Below are positions 24,559-33,663 of a DNA stretch of 64,000 bases, in pieces; the first letter of the stretch is position 1; each line of letters opens with the position of its first letter. The notes beneath the pieces are model-generated. The model did no database searches and was not told the origin of the DNA. It was given only the letters and a program-made list of their open reading frames with translations. Origin of the DNA: Saccharospirillum sp. MSK14-1 (GTDB lineage: Bacteria > Pseudomonadota > Gammaproteobacteria > Pseudomonadales > Natronospirillaceae). Location: positions 868,001 through 932,000 of the forward strand of contig NZ_MIES01000033.1 of the NCBI RefSeq assembly GCF_003054965.1. Reading direction: 5' to 3'. Position numbers and translations under genes: made by a program.

Positions 24559-25047
24559 TTAATAGAGTTGAATAACGGGGTCTGCCTGGTTATCCAGCGC
24601 CTGTTGCAATCGCTCAATGTCAGCACGGCTGGTTGCCAGGCGTTCAATCAGGATGGCGTTCCGTTCTTGCAGTTCTTCGTTGGCTCGCACGGCTGCCTGA
24701 TGTTCGCTTTCCAGTTGCGTCAGGCGGTTTAACCGCTCGTTTGCGCGCTCCAGGCGTTGCCGAGCGTTTTCTGCGGTGTCCCCCAGGTGGGCGTAATTGC
24801 TGCGCAGCTCGGCAATTTCCGCCTCCATTTCCTCAATGACCGTGACCACATCATCCTGATCTTCATTGAAGCGAGCCAGGGCTTTGCTTAAATGCGTTGC
24901 GCGCTGGCTCAGCTGCTGATTTTCAGCACGCAATTGTGACGTTTGGCCGCTGTTTGCCAGAACCATCACCAGCAAAACCAAGGTGCTCAGGGCAAACATC
25001 GCAGCGGCAATCACTGCGATGGCATAAGGCGGTACAAGTTTACGCAT
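24559..25047 (-). CDS. Single-pass membrane protein with long coiled coil
   Basis: A 162-residue protein with one N-terminal membrane helix (about residues 8-32) followed by about 120 residues of Glu/Arg/Gln/Leu-rich heptads, a strong coiled coil (for example RLERANERLNRLTQLESEHQ). No catalytic domain is seen. It lies on the opposite strand between the two acyl-CoA synthetase paralogues, with its stop only 2 bp from the end of copy 1. Function unknown; a scaffold or tether is one possibility, and that is inference only. Confidence 0.75.
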   Translation of the reverse strand: MRKLVPPYAIAVIAAAMFALSTLVLLVMVLANSGQTSQLRAENQQLSQRATHLSKALARFNEDQDDVVTVIEEMEAEIAELRSNYAHLGDTAENARQRLERANERLNRLTQLESEHQAAVRANEELQERNAILIERLATSRADIERLQQALDNQADPVIQLY

Positions 25048-25235
25048 GGGTTGGTCGCTGACCGGCTATGAAGGTAGTGGCAGTTTACCCAAACGGCAGG
25101 CTCAGGGTCATCCCACATCGATTTTAGCCATGGGTTCATAGATGATGAATTTACAAAGAAGTTAACGTGCGAAAGTCGCCAGTTTGATCAATACTGACGG
25201 AATCCAAAAGAACACAAACAACAATGGATGCCACC

Positions 25236-26876
25236 ATGACCTACCAGACTCCGCTGGCCGAGTTGGCCCGCCACGTCGCCGAGCGCGGCGATCAGCCTTT
25301 CCTGCATCAACCCGTTAACCGCAAGCTCATCGTATGGACCTGGCGTCAGGTCGATGACAACGCCCGGCGCATTGCCCAGGGATTGTTGTCCTTGGGGCTG
25401 AAGCCCGGTGACCGTGTGGCTATTTTCGCCAAAAACAGTGCCGAGTGGTTTATCGCCGATTGGGCGATCATGATGGCCGGGATGGTCAGCGTGCCGATTT
25501 ATGCGACCGCTGGGGCCGATACCATTCGCCATATTGTTGAAGACAGCGGTGCCAAAGCGGTATTTGTCGGCAAACTGGACGACCTGGCTGCTGGTCAATC
25601 GGTATTTGATGGTCGCATCCCGCGCATTGGTTTTCCTTATCAGACCATCGATCATGACCACCGCTGGGAAGACTGGATCAACCAGCACCCGCCGTTGGAG
25701 ACGGTAGCGGATATTTCACTCAATGATGTGATGACGCTGGTCTACACCTCGGGCAGCACGGGCAAACCCAAAGGCGTGGTTTTGAAGTATCTGCAATATG
25801 CGGCGGCTTCAACCACGAACCGGGAGCTGGTAGGAATGACCCCCGAGGACAGAGGCATTTCCTACCTGCCGTTGGCGCACATTACCGAGCGTGGCGTGGT
25901 TGAAGGGACGGCGTTGTATACAGGCGGCCCGATTTATTTTGTTGAGTCGCTGGACACCTTTGTCGACGACCTCAAAGTGGCCCGACCAACGACCTTTCTG
26001 TCGGTACCGCGTTTGTGGACCCGCTTCCAGGTGGGAGTGCATGAAAAAATGCCCGCCGAAAAGCTGCAGAAACTGCTCAAAATCCCGCTACTCGGTAAGC
26101 TGGTGGCACGTAAGATTCGCGCGGGGCTTGGACTTAATTCAGTACATACTTTTGGTTCAGGTTCGGCGCCGATCGCACCGACGTTGTTGCAGTGGTATCA
26201 CGGCCTCGGCATTGATATTTGCGAAGGCTGGGGCATGAGTGAAACCACCGGCTTGTCGGCATGCAATATGCCGTTCCGTGCCGATCGCATGGGTACCATC
26301 GGTGTTCCTTTGGCCTGCGTGGAAATGAAGATTGCGGACGACGGAGAGTTGCTGATCCGCGGTGATGCGGTGTTCGAGGAGTATTACAACAACCCTGAAG
26401 CTACGGCAGAAGCGTTCGCCGATGGCTGGTTCCGCACCGGTGATAAAGCCGAGCAAACCGCTAATGGCGCGTTTCGTATCATTGGTCGGTTAAAAGAAGA
26501 ATTCAAAACCACCAAGGGTAAATACGTCGCGCCGGTGCCGTTGGAGAGCCGTTTGTCCGGCAATCCGGATATCGAACAGGTCTGTGTGATCGGCGCGGGC
26601 CGGACACAGCCAGCGGCCGTTGTAGTACTGGCTGAACATCGCCGTAATGCAAATCGCGACAGCCTAAGCGCGTCGCTTCGACGGACACTGGAAGAGCTGA
26701 ATGCAACACTGGAAAGCCATCAGAAACTTGAAGGCATTCTGGTGGCGAAAGAGCCTTGGAGTATTGAGAACGAGCGATTGACGCCAACGCTGAAACTGCG
26801 CCGCAGCTATTTGGAAGAGGTGTATAGCGAACGTTTGAATGACGTTACCGGTGGTGCGGTTATCTGGGAAAACTAA
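25236..26876 (+). CDS. Long-chain acyl-CoA synthetase (AMP-forming), copy 2
   Basis: A 546-residue paralogue of the gene at 22904, aligned over its whole length with few gaps. It has the same motifs: YTSGSTGKPKGVVLK, WGMSETTG, TGDKAE, GRLKEEFKTTKGKYVAPVP and LTPTLKLRR. It activates long-chain fatty acids as CoA thioesters. The start is set at ATG 25236 to match the N-terminus of copy 1 (MTYxxPLAELARHVAERG); an upstream in-frame ATG at 25224 is possible. No PsrA-like box is seen upstream, unlike fadBA. GC-rich codon use suggests this is the better-conserved ancestral copy. Confidence 0.93.
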   Translation: MTYQTPLAELARHVAERGDQPFLHQPVNRKLIVWTWRQVDDNARRIAQGLLSLGLKPGDRVAIFAKNSAEWFIADWAIMMAGMVSVPIYATAGADTIRHIVEDSGAKAVFVGKLDDLAAGQSVFDGRIPRIGFPYQTIDHDHRWEDWINQHPPLETVADISLNDVMTLVYTSGSTGKPKGVVLKYLQYAAASTTNRELVGMTPEDRGISYLPLAHITERGVVEGTALYTGGPIYFVESLDTFVDDLKVARPTTFLSVPRLWTRFQVGVHEKMPAEKLQKLLKIPLLGKLVARKIRAGLGLNSVHTFGSGSAPIAPTLLQWYHGLGIDICEGWGMSETTGLSACNMPFRADRMGTIGVPLACVEMKIADDGELLIRGDAVFEEYYNNPEATAEAFADGWFRTGDKAEQTANGAFRIIGRLKEEFKTTKGKYVAPVPLESRLSGNPDIEQVCVIGAGRTQPAAVVVLAEHRRNANRDSLSASLRRTLEELNATLESHQKLEGILVAKEPWSIENERLTPTLKLRRSYLEEVYSERLNDVTGGAVIWEN

Positions 26877-26886
26877 CGCCCGATGT

Positions 26887-26919
26887 ACAGTGGCGGTACA
26901 GTTATGTACACGCCACTGT
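26887..26919. terminator. Hairpin between convergent genes
   Basis: The arms ACAGTGGCG (26887-26895) and CGCCACTGT (26911-26919) are perfect reverse complements, with GTACA/TGTAC extending the stem inside. It lies between the ends of the acyl-CoA synthetase and the convergent patatin gene and could stop transcription from both sides. No T tract is present, so termination is an inference. Confidence 0.5.
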
Positions 26920-26934
26920 GTTAGCCATAACGCC

Positions 26935-29181
26935 CTAGAAGCGGTGGCCGATGGTGAAATAGAAGGCCGTTCTATCAAGGCTGGCGTGACCCAAGGTCAA
27001 CTGCATTTTCCCCAGCACAGTATCCATACCGGCGAACAGGCTGCCGGAGGTAACCCATTCACCCGGTTCAATCATCAGCTCATCTTCAATTCGACCGGTT
27101 TCTACGCTGGTTCCTAAAAACAAACCGCGCCCGAAAAAGTCCGGCATATCGGACAGCCGATAATAGTACTCGGCAGTGGCCAGTTGATATTCCAAACCCG
27201 TTAGCTGATTAAGACTCAGGCCCGACAGTCGGCCAGGACCGCCTAATTTGAAGCCATCATAGAAATACAGGTCTTCAGTGTTATCACCAAAGGTATTGCC
27301 AGCTTCAAACTGAAATTTCAGATGATGGCTGCCCAGCGAAAACGGCTTGATCATTTTGGCCGATATTTTGGTGTAGTCATCATCTGAACCCCAGTCTTTG
27401 ATGGTCTCAAAAGCATCCAGACGGAACAGCAATCCCTGCGTCGGGTAACCAAATGAATCGAGTTGATCGTAGATGGCGTTGAAGCGATAGCCCGCCTGGA
27501 AACGTTCGAACGGTTCGATGCCAGATTCTACGACCTCATTCAAAAGCCCCAGGTCGTGTTTGCCTGCCACGTCGGTGGCGAAAGTACCCAGACGTATTTC
27601 GCCGCGTGCGCCGCTGACACCAAGGTCGAACCCCACTTCGCTGGTGGTCAGACGTGTGTTGCCCGCCCGGGTATTGCCTACATAAATTTCATTAAAATAT
27701 CGGCTGCTGCTGAGGTGAGTGGCAATGAAACTGCCGTCGGTCAGCGACAGGGGTTGAATAAATTCACCGCGTAATAAAAAGTCGGTACCCAGGCGCACAT
27801 CGAGCCGCAGTTCACCGTTGTGATCATTGAGCCAGGGCTGACGGTAACTGGCGCTGGCGTTGATTTCGGCTTGACGGGAATCGTCCGTCGCAACATCTAG
27901 ACCAAAGCGCAAATAACCATGACCTTCGGGTTTTGAATCGGCGTAAATTTCGACGGTGCCGTAGTCATCAGAGTCGTAGGTTCGAACCTGATAACCGACG
28001 TAGGTGTAATCGCCACGGCCATAGATGTTGGAAATGTTGTCGTGCAGTTGAACGATGTCAAAGTTTTCACCACCATTAGCGGTAATGTCTCTCATGATGA
28101 CCTGATCATTAAACGCCAGGTCGGCTGCGGTGGTGATACGCGTGATGTGAATGTTGTCTCGCCGGCGCGATTGCCGCTGTTGTTGCCATTGCTGATATTC
28201 TTCCGGTGACAGCGCCAGGTTGACCAAGTCGCTGTGGTGCAGGCGAGTCGCTATTTCACCTTGGTTGATGATATCGATGTAGCGGTCAAAATCAGCCGAG
28301 GTGAATTTCTGCATATCCGGTTCGACCAGAATGTCTTGGTCAGACAATAATTGCTGTGACTGCATTACGTTTTGATCCATCAGAATTTCGACGGATCGGT
28401 TGGCCACATCAAAGGATGAATCGTATTGCGTATCCCACTTATCTTTAATGCGCAGGCTGACGCCAATCACCACATCGCCGCACAGATCACGTCCGGCGGC
28501 GACCGGAAAATTTTGTACCAGACCGCCGTCGACATAATGCCGCCCTTCGATGGTCAGCGGAGCAATCAGAGCAGGTAACGACATGCTCGCGCGCATTGCC
28601 TGAGGCAAATTACCTTCACTGAATACGCGTTCCTCACCGGTTTCTAAGTCGGTAGCGACGGCCCGGAAGGGCGTTGGCAAGGTGTCAAAGTCGAGATCAA
28701 CGACGGCGTAGCCGGTGCCGATTAACTCTTTCATAAACAGTTCAAAGCGATAACCGGATGCGATGCCGGTGGAGGGCGCCGGTATGCCGTATTGAGTGTC
28801 GAGTGAAAAACCAAAAAGCGATCGATAACTGTAAGCGCGCAGGCTTTGTTGAATCGATTGACGCGGTGGCCGCTCATTGAAAAATTCGACCAGGCTGTGT
28901 TCATCAAGAATGGCGGAGATTTCAGCGGAATTCATACCCACTGAATACAGCCCGCCGACCAGCGCGCCCATACTGGTGCCGACGACACAGTCGACCGGAA
29001 CCCTGAGTTCTTCCAGGGTGCGCAAAACGCCAATGTGCGACAGACCTCGGGCGCCACCACCAGCGAGCACTAAGGCAATGGATGGCCGTTGTGAGTTAAC
29101 GGTTTCTGCCTGAGTCGTTGTTGTGATGACGAGTGTCAGGATGGCAATAAGCCAAGTCTTTACTTGGGTAGGCATGGACAT
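26935..29181 (-). CDS. Patatin-like phospholipase fused to outer-membrane barrel (type Vd secretion, PlpD-like)
   Basis: A 748-residue protein. A signal peptide (about 1-25, ending TQAE) precedes a patatin domain (about 33-300) with oxyanion GGGARG at 41-46, nucleophile Ser70 in GTSMG, and the DGG of the Ser-Asp dyad near 217. A POTRA-like linker (about 320-400) leads to a C-terminal beta-barrel resembling BamA/surface-antigen proteins, ending in Phe (TIGHRF). This is the layout of PlpD, a lipase exported through its own barrel. Both catalytic residues are present, so phospholipase or lipase activity is expected. Alternative ATG at 29175; no strong ribosome site at either. Confidence 0.92.
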   Translation of the reverse strand: MSMPTQVKTWLIAILTLVITTTTQAETVNSQRPSIALVLAGGGARGLSHIGVLRTLEELRVPVDCVVGTSMGALVGGLYSVGMNSAEISAILDEHSLVEFFNERPPRQSIQQSLRAYSYRSLFGFSLDTQYGIPAPSTGIASGYRFELFMKELIGTGYAVVDLDFDTLPTPFRAVATDLETGEERVFSEGNLPQAMRASMSLPALIAPLTIEGRHYVDGGLVQNFPVAAGRDLCGDVVIGVSLRIKDKWDTQYDSSFDVANRSVEILMDQNVMQSQQLLSDQDILVEPDMQKFTSADFDRYIDIINQGEIATRLHHSDLVNLALSPEEYQQWQQQRQSRRRDNIHITRITTAADLAFNDQVIMRDITANGGENFDIVQLHDNISNIYGRGDYTYVGYQVRTYDSDDYGTVEIYADSKPEGHGYLRFGLDVATDDSRQAEINASASYRQPWLNDHNGELRLDVRLGTDFLLRGEFIQPLSLTDGSFIATHLSSSRYFNEIYVGNTRAGNTRLTTSEVGFDLGVSGARGEIRLGTFATDVAGKHDLGLLNEVVESGIEPFERFQAGYRFNAIYDQLDSFGYPTQGLLFRLDAFETIKDWGSDDDYTKISAKMIKPFSLGSHHLKFQFEAGNTFGDNTEDLYFYDGFKLGGPGRLSGLSLNQLTGLEYQLATAEYYYRLSDMPDFFGRGLFLGTSVETGRIEDELMIEPGEWVTSGSLFAGMDTVLGKMQLTLGHASLDRTAFYFTIGHRF

Positions 29182-29222
29182 AAGCAGTCAGACTGAATGA
29201 GGCAGCTTATCATTAGCCAGAC

Positions 29223-29954
29223 TCAGACGCTGCTCTGAATCAGCCAATGGATCAGCCAGGCGAGACCAAACAACGGCAATTGATGAATCAGATAAAAACC
29301 GAGACTGTGACGACCCAGCCACACCAGCGGACGATTGAATGGACCCAGAGGCAGAGCGTGCAGTCCAAATAATCGCCGGTGCCCCAAATAGAGGCCGATA
29401 TAAACCACGCCCAGCCAAGGAATTAATCGGGTCAGATCGACAGTGGATGGCGGCAGCTGTAATGGTTTTGCAGTGACTTCATAAAGCGGCTGGAGGTTAA
29501 ACCAGTCGGTGATATTGAACAGCACCAAAATTGCGATGCCGAATGCCAGAGCCAGCCGCGGATAGAAAATCAGCGGTAACGACAGCACACTGGCTAGCGC
29601 AATAAAGTGCAGGACGCCGAACCATACCCAGGCATAGGGATAGGCCAGCCAGGTCGCCAGGCTGATCACAGCAGCGCCAGCCACTATCTTTATTTCTCGA
29701 CGCCAAAAAGCGCGCCAGCGCATGGCCTCCCTATTTGCCAAAACCAAGCTGATGCCGACCGTGGCAAAAAACAGCACGACAATAATGCCGCGGAACAGGG
29801 CCCAAAAGGGGGCGGTGGAATCGAAGGATACGTAGCCGTAAAGACTGAGGTCGTAGCCAAAATGAAACAGCGCCATCAGTACCAGTGCAATGCCACGGAC
29901 CTGGTCAACGCTGGTCAGGCGTGGCATTGGCGAGCGGTGGGTGGCGGTTGTCAA
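29223..29954 (-). CDS. DUF1624 / heparan-alpha-glucosaminide N-acetyltransferase-like membrane protein
   Basis: A 243-residue protein with six to seven membrane helices. The N-terminus R-L-T-S-V-D-Q-V-R-G-I-A followed by LFHFGYDLSLYG is the HGSNAT/DUF1624 signature; the His there is the proposed acyl-transfer residue. LGRHSLGFYLIHQ near the end is also typical. It may transfer an acetyl group across the membrane; the acceptor is unknown. The start is a TTG at 29954 overlapping the previous stop as TTGA; ATG 29927 is the alternative. Last gene of a three-gene minus-strand unit. Confidence 0.85.
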   Translation of the reverse strand: MTTATHRSPMPRLTSVDQVRGIALVLMALFHFGYDLSLYGYVSFDSTAPFWALFRGIIVVLFFATVGISLVLANREAMRWRAFWRREIKIVAGAAVISLATWLAYPYAWVWFGVLHFIALASVLSLPLIFYPRLALAFGIAILVLFNITDWFNLQPLYEVTAKPLQLPPSTVDLTRLIPWLGVVYIGLYLGHRRLFGLHALPLGPFNRPLVWLGRHSLGFYLIHQLPLFGLAWLIHWLIQSSV

Positions 29955-30499
29955 AACAGCCCGTCGGCGGGGCTGACCGGTGTCAGCGGACGATAGATGA
30001 CTTGGTGGTAAGGCCGGTTACCTGCCCAGGCCAATTGCTGGATCAATTCGGTGCGATCGGTCTGCCAACGGGTTTTCAGGATCAGCCGATCTTCGCTCAG
30101 AGCGGTGGCCCAGTCCATTTGAACGGGGGCAGTGTCAGCGTTGGGTGTTAAGACTTCTTCGCTGCCAGGTTCGCCGTATTGGCGGCTGATCAGGTGACGG
30201 ACCTGCTCGAACTGGTCAATCCACGATTGTACCGGTGCATCCGGTGCGGGCTTGAACAAAAAGCGACCCTGAGATAACTGGCCAGCGGTGAATTGGTACA
30301 CCAGACGAGTGACGTGAATGTCCGGTAAGCTGGCTTCGTAAATCAGGTAGTCAGTTTCGCCGAACGGCGTTCGGTTGGTGCGGGTTTCCGCCTGACGCAC
30401 GTCATCAGGACTGGCGCCCCACATGGCCTGACCAAAGTCTTCAGCCACCGCCAAGGCGGGTAGGGCAAGTAACAACAGTGAGCAAAGCAAACGCATCAT
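29951..30499 (-). CDS. Hypothetical periplasmic protein
   Basis: A 182-residue protein with a signal peptide (MMRLLCSLLLLALPALAVA, cleavage near residue 19). The mature part begins EDFGQAMWGASPDDVRQAE, resembling a repeat seen in small secreted proteins of unknown function, and contains two short beta-rich segments. I do not recognise a family. Start at ATG 30499 overlaps the stop of the upstream basic-protein gene by one base (TGATG); the next ATG is at 30496. Coupled on both sides to its neighbours. Confidence 0.75.
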   Translation of the reverse strand: MMRLLCSLLLLALPALAVAEDFGQAMWGASPDDVRQAETRTNRTPFGETDYLIYEASLPDIHVTRLVYQFTAGQLSQGRFLFKPAPDAPVQSWIDQFEQVRHLISRQYGEPGSEEVLTPNADTAPVQMDWATALSEDRLILKTRWQTDRTELIQQLAWAGNRPYHQVIYRPLTPVSPADGLF

Positions 30500-30834
30500 C
30501 AGGACCTATCGAAACGATCGAGCAGCTCATCGCCGCTCAGTTCATCAAAGCCTTTATTGGTCTCTTCGGTATCGGCTTCAACGCGCGCTTCTTCAGTGTC
30601 AAGTTGGCGATATTTCGGCAGCACGGGTTTGGACTGAGAGCCTGCGGTGCTGTCAGCCAGGTTGTTGGCTTCCAGGTACTTCTGGTAAGCCGACTTTTGC
30701 CGCTTCTTGTGTTTGGCCAAACGGTTATGAGAAGGGATTTGCCCCTTTTCGCCCTGACCGATGAAGTCTTTCTTGGAACCGGTTTTGACGTTGAGTTTGC
30801 CTTTTAAAGACCGGCTCTTCTTGCTGCGTGACAT
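30499..30834 (-). CDS. Small basic protein, unknown (weak resemblance to YihI)
   Basis: A 111-residue protein. The first 55 residues are very basic and polar (MSRSKKSRSLKGK, RLAKHKKRQKSAYQKYLE), the rest acidic (EEARVEADTEE, ELSGDELLDRFD). The arrangement of a basic disordered N-terminus and acidic C-terminus resembles YihI, a GTPase-activating partner of Der, but key segments do not obviously match. RNA or ribosome association is possible from the charge alone. The start is ATG 30834 with GGGG upstream; the in-frame codon at 30888 would add 18 residues. Confidence 0.7.
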   Translation of the reverse strand: MSRSKKSRSLKGKLNVKTGSKKDFIGQGEKGQIPSHNRLAKHKKRQKSAYQKYLEANNLADSTAGSQSKPVLPKYRQLDTEEARVEADTEETNKGFDELSGDELLDRFDRS

Positions 30835-30907
30835 GGTGCCCCGTCGAATTAAGTAGAATCTGCCCGTATTATAGAGGTTCGTGTTCAAGTTAGCAGGGTT
30901 TGAATTG

Positions 30908-31942
30908 ATGGAATATCGTCGTTTAGGTCGATCCGACCTCGAAGTTTCTCGAATTTGCCTGGGTACGATGACCTGGGGCGAGCAAAACAGCGAAGCACAA
31001 GCCCACGAGCAGATGGATTATGCGCGCGAGCGCGACATCAATTTCTTTGATGTTGCTGAGATGTATCCGGTGCCGCCGCGTCCGGAGACCTACGGCCGCA
31101 CCGAGGAGTACATCGGCACCTGGTTTGCCAAAACCGGTCGGCGTGACGAGGTGATTCTGGCGACCAAGGTGTTTGGGCGCAGTGACCGTAAGGATGTTCG
31201 CGGTGGGCCGCGATTGTCGCGTGAGCAGATTAAGGCGGCTGTTGAAGGCAGTCTGAAGCGTTTACAGACCGATTACATCGACCTCTACCAGTTGCACTGG
31301 CCGGACCGCAGCACCAATACCTTCGGTAAGCTGGGGTATAGCGTGATCGACGAAGACGACGTCGTCACCATTGAAGAAACGCTGCGTGCCTGCGATGAGT
31401 TAGTGCGCGAGGGCAAGGTACGTCGTATCGGTGTGTCTAACGAAACGCCTTGGGGCGTATCGGAATACCTGCGTTTATCGCGTGAAGAAGGCCTGGCCCG
31501 CATTGATTCCATTCAGAATCCATACAACCTGCTGAACCGCAGTTTTGAGGTTGGGTTAGCGGAAATGGCTTATCGTGAAGACGTGGGCTTGCTCGCGTAT
31601 TCACCGCTGGCGATGGGGACCTTGAGCGGTAAATACAGTGGCGGTGCCAAGCCTGAAGGCGCGCGGCTGACTCTGTTCGAACGCTTTAAACGCTACAGCA
31701 CGGACAACGGCAAAGCGGCGGTGGATGAGTACGTACAGGTCGCCCGTGATCACGGTCTGGATCCGGCTCAGATGGCACTGTCATACATCAACGACCGTCC
31801 ATTCGTGACCTCGAACATCATTGGGGCGACGACGATGGATCAGCTCAAGAGCAATATCGACAGCCATGAACTGGTGCTCAGTTCAGCGGTGCTGGCTGAC
31901 ATTGAAGCCGTGCACCACCGTTACCCCTATCCGTGCCCTTAA
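30908..31942 (+). CDS. tas: Tas-like NADP(H)-dependent aldo-keto reductase
   Basis: A 344-residue aldo-keto reductase with near-continuous similarity to E. coli Tas: CLGTMTWGEQNSEAQAHEQ, FDVAEMYPVPPRPETYG (catalytic Asp and Tyr), DLYQLHWPDRSTNTFGKLGYS and a C-terminal YPYPCP. It reduces aldehydes or ketones with NADPH; the physiological substrate of Tas is unknown. The start is ATG 30908 (MEYRRLGRSDLEVS), matching Tas, with AGGG upstream; the in-frame GTG at 30881 adds nine unmatched residues. It converges on gloB, the two stops abutting. Confidence 0.95.
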   Translation: MEYRRLGRSDLEVSRICLGTMTWGEQNSEAQAHEQMDYARERDINFFDVAEMYPVPPRPETYGRTEEYIGTWFAKTGRRDEVILATKVFGRSDRKDVRGGPRLSREQIKAAVEGSLKRLQTDYIDLYQLHWPDRSTNTFGKLGYSVIDEDDVVTIEETLRACDELVREGKVRRIGVSNETPWGVSEYLRLSREEGLARIDSIQNPYNLLNRSFEVGLAEMAYREDVGLLAYSPLAMGTLSGKYSGGAKPEGARLTLFERFKRYSTDNGKAAVDEYVQVARDHGLDPAQMALSYINDRPFVTSNIIGATTMDQLKSNIDSHELVLSSAVLADIEAVHHRYPYPCP

Positions 31943-32716
31943 TCACCACTGATCGCGCAGGGCACGCAACGCACGGAAGCGATCCAGTGCGCTGTCGGTC
32001 GGGTAGTCCCGGTCGGCCAGTGCTCTGGTTAATTCCGGATCATCCAATCGTAAGAAGAGATTAAAGCTCAGTTCCTGCTCGAAGGTCGTCACCGTGCGAG
32101 TGTCGGGCGTCTGAGTGTCGGCTTCGGCTTTGAGTTTCAGCGCCGGTTGCAGGTCGGGCTGAATGCTCAGCGCAAACGCCAGGTTATTGGGCAGGTAGTC
32201 GTGACCGGGATAGATGCGCGCATGCTCGGCGGTGTCACGACGAAGCCGTTCAATGCTGTCGTACAAGACATCGGTGCTGCCCGAGCGGGTATTGCCAACA
32301 CCGGCGTTGAACAGAGTGTCGCCGCAGATCAAAGCCGGTTCATCCTGATCGACGTAAAAGACGCCATGTGCGGGAGTATGGCCGGGTGTGAACCAGAACA
32401 GCGCCTGCTGGTCGCCAACACGTAACCGGTCATTGTCTTCAAGCCAGACATCGGCGGCCACCTTGCCAATACAGCCAGCCGGTGCAAAGACGCGGGCACC
32501 TGTAGCTGCCTTCAGCTCGTTGACGTGGCGAATATGGTCGCCGTGTTCATGAGTAATCCAGATGGCATTGATAGATAAATCCTGTTGCCGGGCCAGTTGG
32601 ATCAGGTGTTCGGCATCAAAGGGGTCGACGGCAGCGGCGGTACGCTGTTGCTCGCAATAGACCAGATGGTTGTAATTCTGGAAAGAGTCCGGCACATAGG
32701 TTCTCAGAATCTGCAT
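31943..32716 (-). CDS. gloB: Hydroxyacylglutathione hydrolase (glyoxalase II)
   Basis: A 257-residue metallo-beta-lactamase-fold hydrolase of normal glyoxalase II length. The metal motif THEHGDHIRHV lies at about residues 52-62 (canonical THxHxDH; the fourth residue is Glu), and FTPGHTPAHGVFYV, CGDTLFNAGVGN and IYPGHDYLPNNLAF follow. It hydrolyses S-lactoylglutathione to lactate and glutathione. The start is ATG 32716 (MQILRTYVPDSFQNY), the family N-terminus; the longer reading to 32836 would overlap yaaA. Divergent from yaaA across 53 bp, so they probably share a promoter region. Confidence 0.95.
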   Translation of the reverse strand: MQILRTYVPDSFQNYNHLVYCEQQRTAAAVDPFDAEHLIQLARQQDLSINAIWITHEHGDHIRHVNELKAATGARVFAPAGCIGKVAADVWLEDNDRLRVGDQQALFWFTPGHTPAHGVFYVDQDEPALICGDTLFNAGVGNTRSGSTDVLYDSIERLRRDTAEHARIYPGHDYLPNNLAFALSIQPDLQPALKLKAEADTQTPDTRTVTTFEQELSFNLFLRLDDPELTRALADRDYPTDSALDRFRALRALRDQW

Positions 32717-32769
32717 TTTATCGGCCCGCTGTGAAGGTGTGAGCCGTACCCTAGAGACAGGAGGAAGAC

Positions 32770-33576
32770 TTGGCAACAGCTCCCTTGATGGCGGTGATCT
32801 CACCGGCCAAAACACTGGATTTCGAGACACCGGCAATCACCGATAAAAGCACTGAGTTTCGCTTTGCCGATGAGTCGGCCGAACTGGTAGATGTATTACG
32901 AACCTACAGCGTCAATGATTTGCGTGAACTGATGTCGTTGAGCGAAAAGCTGGCCAGCCTGAATGTCGAGCGCTTCAGTCAGTGGCAATGGCCCTTCGAT
33001 GAGCAGCACAGCAAACAGGCTTTATTGGCATTCCAGGGTGATGTCTATACTGGCTTGGATGCCTCAACACTCAGCAAAGCCGCTTTTAACAAAGTTCAGG
33101 ACCGGTTACGCATATTGTCCGGGCTCTATGGGTTATTGCGTCCGCTGGATCGCATTCTGCCGTATCGATTGGAGATGGGGACTCGTTTGCCAACCCAGCG
33201 TGGCAGCAATCTCTACCAATGGTGGGGGGAACAATTGACCGATACACTGAACGCGGATATCCGTGCGAATGAGACACAGGCACTGGTCAATCTGGCATCG
33301 AACGAATACTTTAAGGCCATTCAGCCTAAGCGGTTGTCTGTGCCGGTGATCGTGCCGGAATTCCGCGACTGGAAAAACGGTCAGTACAAGATGATTTCGT
33401 TCTTTGCCAAAAAGGCGCGTGGTTTGATGGTGCGCTATATGTTGGAAAACGATATTCGTCGGGTGGATGATCTGAAAGGTTTCGATCTCGATGGTTACCG
33501 TTTTGACGCTACCGGCTCGACTGAAACACGTTGGCAGTTTCTGCGCAACCAGAGCCATTCTTCGGAAGCGGCTTGA
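32770..33576 (+). CDS. yaaA: Peroxide stress protein YaaA
   Basis: A 268-residue protein of the YaaA/DUF328 family: ISPAKTLDFETP at the start, FQGDVYTGL, SGLYGLLRPLDRILPYRLEMGTRL, YQWWGEQLT and NLASNEYFKAI. YaaA lowers free intracellular iron under peroxide stress. An excellent ribosome site AGGAGG (near 32758-32764) sits 5-6 nt before a TTG at 32770, giving MATAPLMAVISPAKTL. The conventional start ATG 32788 is in frame 18 nt downstream but further from the ribosome site. I prefer the TTG. Divergent from gloB. Confidence 0.95.
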   Translation: MATAPLMAVISPAKTLDFETPAITDKSTEFRFADESAELVDVLRTYSVNDLRELMSLSEKLASLNVERFSQWQWPFDEQHSKQALLAFQGDVYTGLDASTLSKAAFNKVQDRLRILSGLYGLLRPLDRILPYRLEMGTRLPTQRGSNLYQWWGEQLTDTLNADIRANETQALVNLASNEYFKAIQPKRLSVPVIVPEFRDWKNGQYKMISFFAKKARGLMVRYMLENDIRRVDDLKGFDLDGYRFDATGSTETRWQFLRNQSHSSEAA

Positions 33577-33663
33577 AACTGAACAGAGTACGACATATGT
33601 AGTACGACTGTTTGTGATGATTTTTGGTTTTGAACTTTTTTGGTTTTAAACAAGGAGAACGCT

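Noticed and set aside
29188-29418. 76-codon minus-strand frame at the end of the acyltransferase gene
   Set aside because: It overlaps the DUF1624 gene in another frame with no ribosome site or domain.
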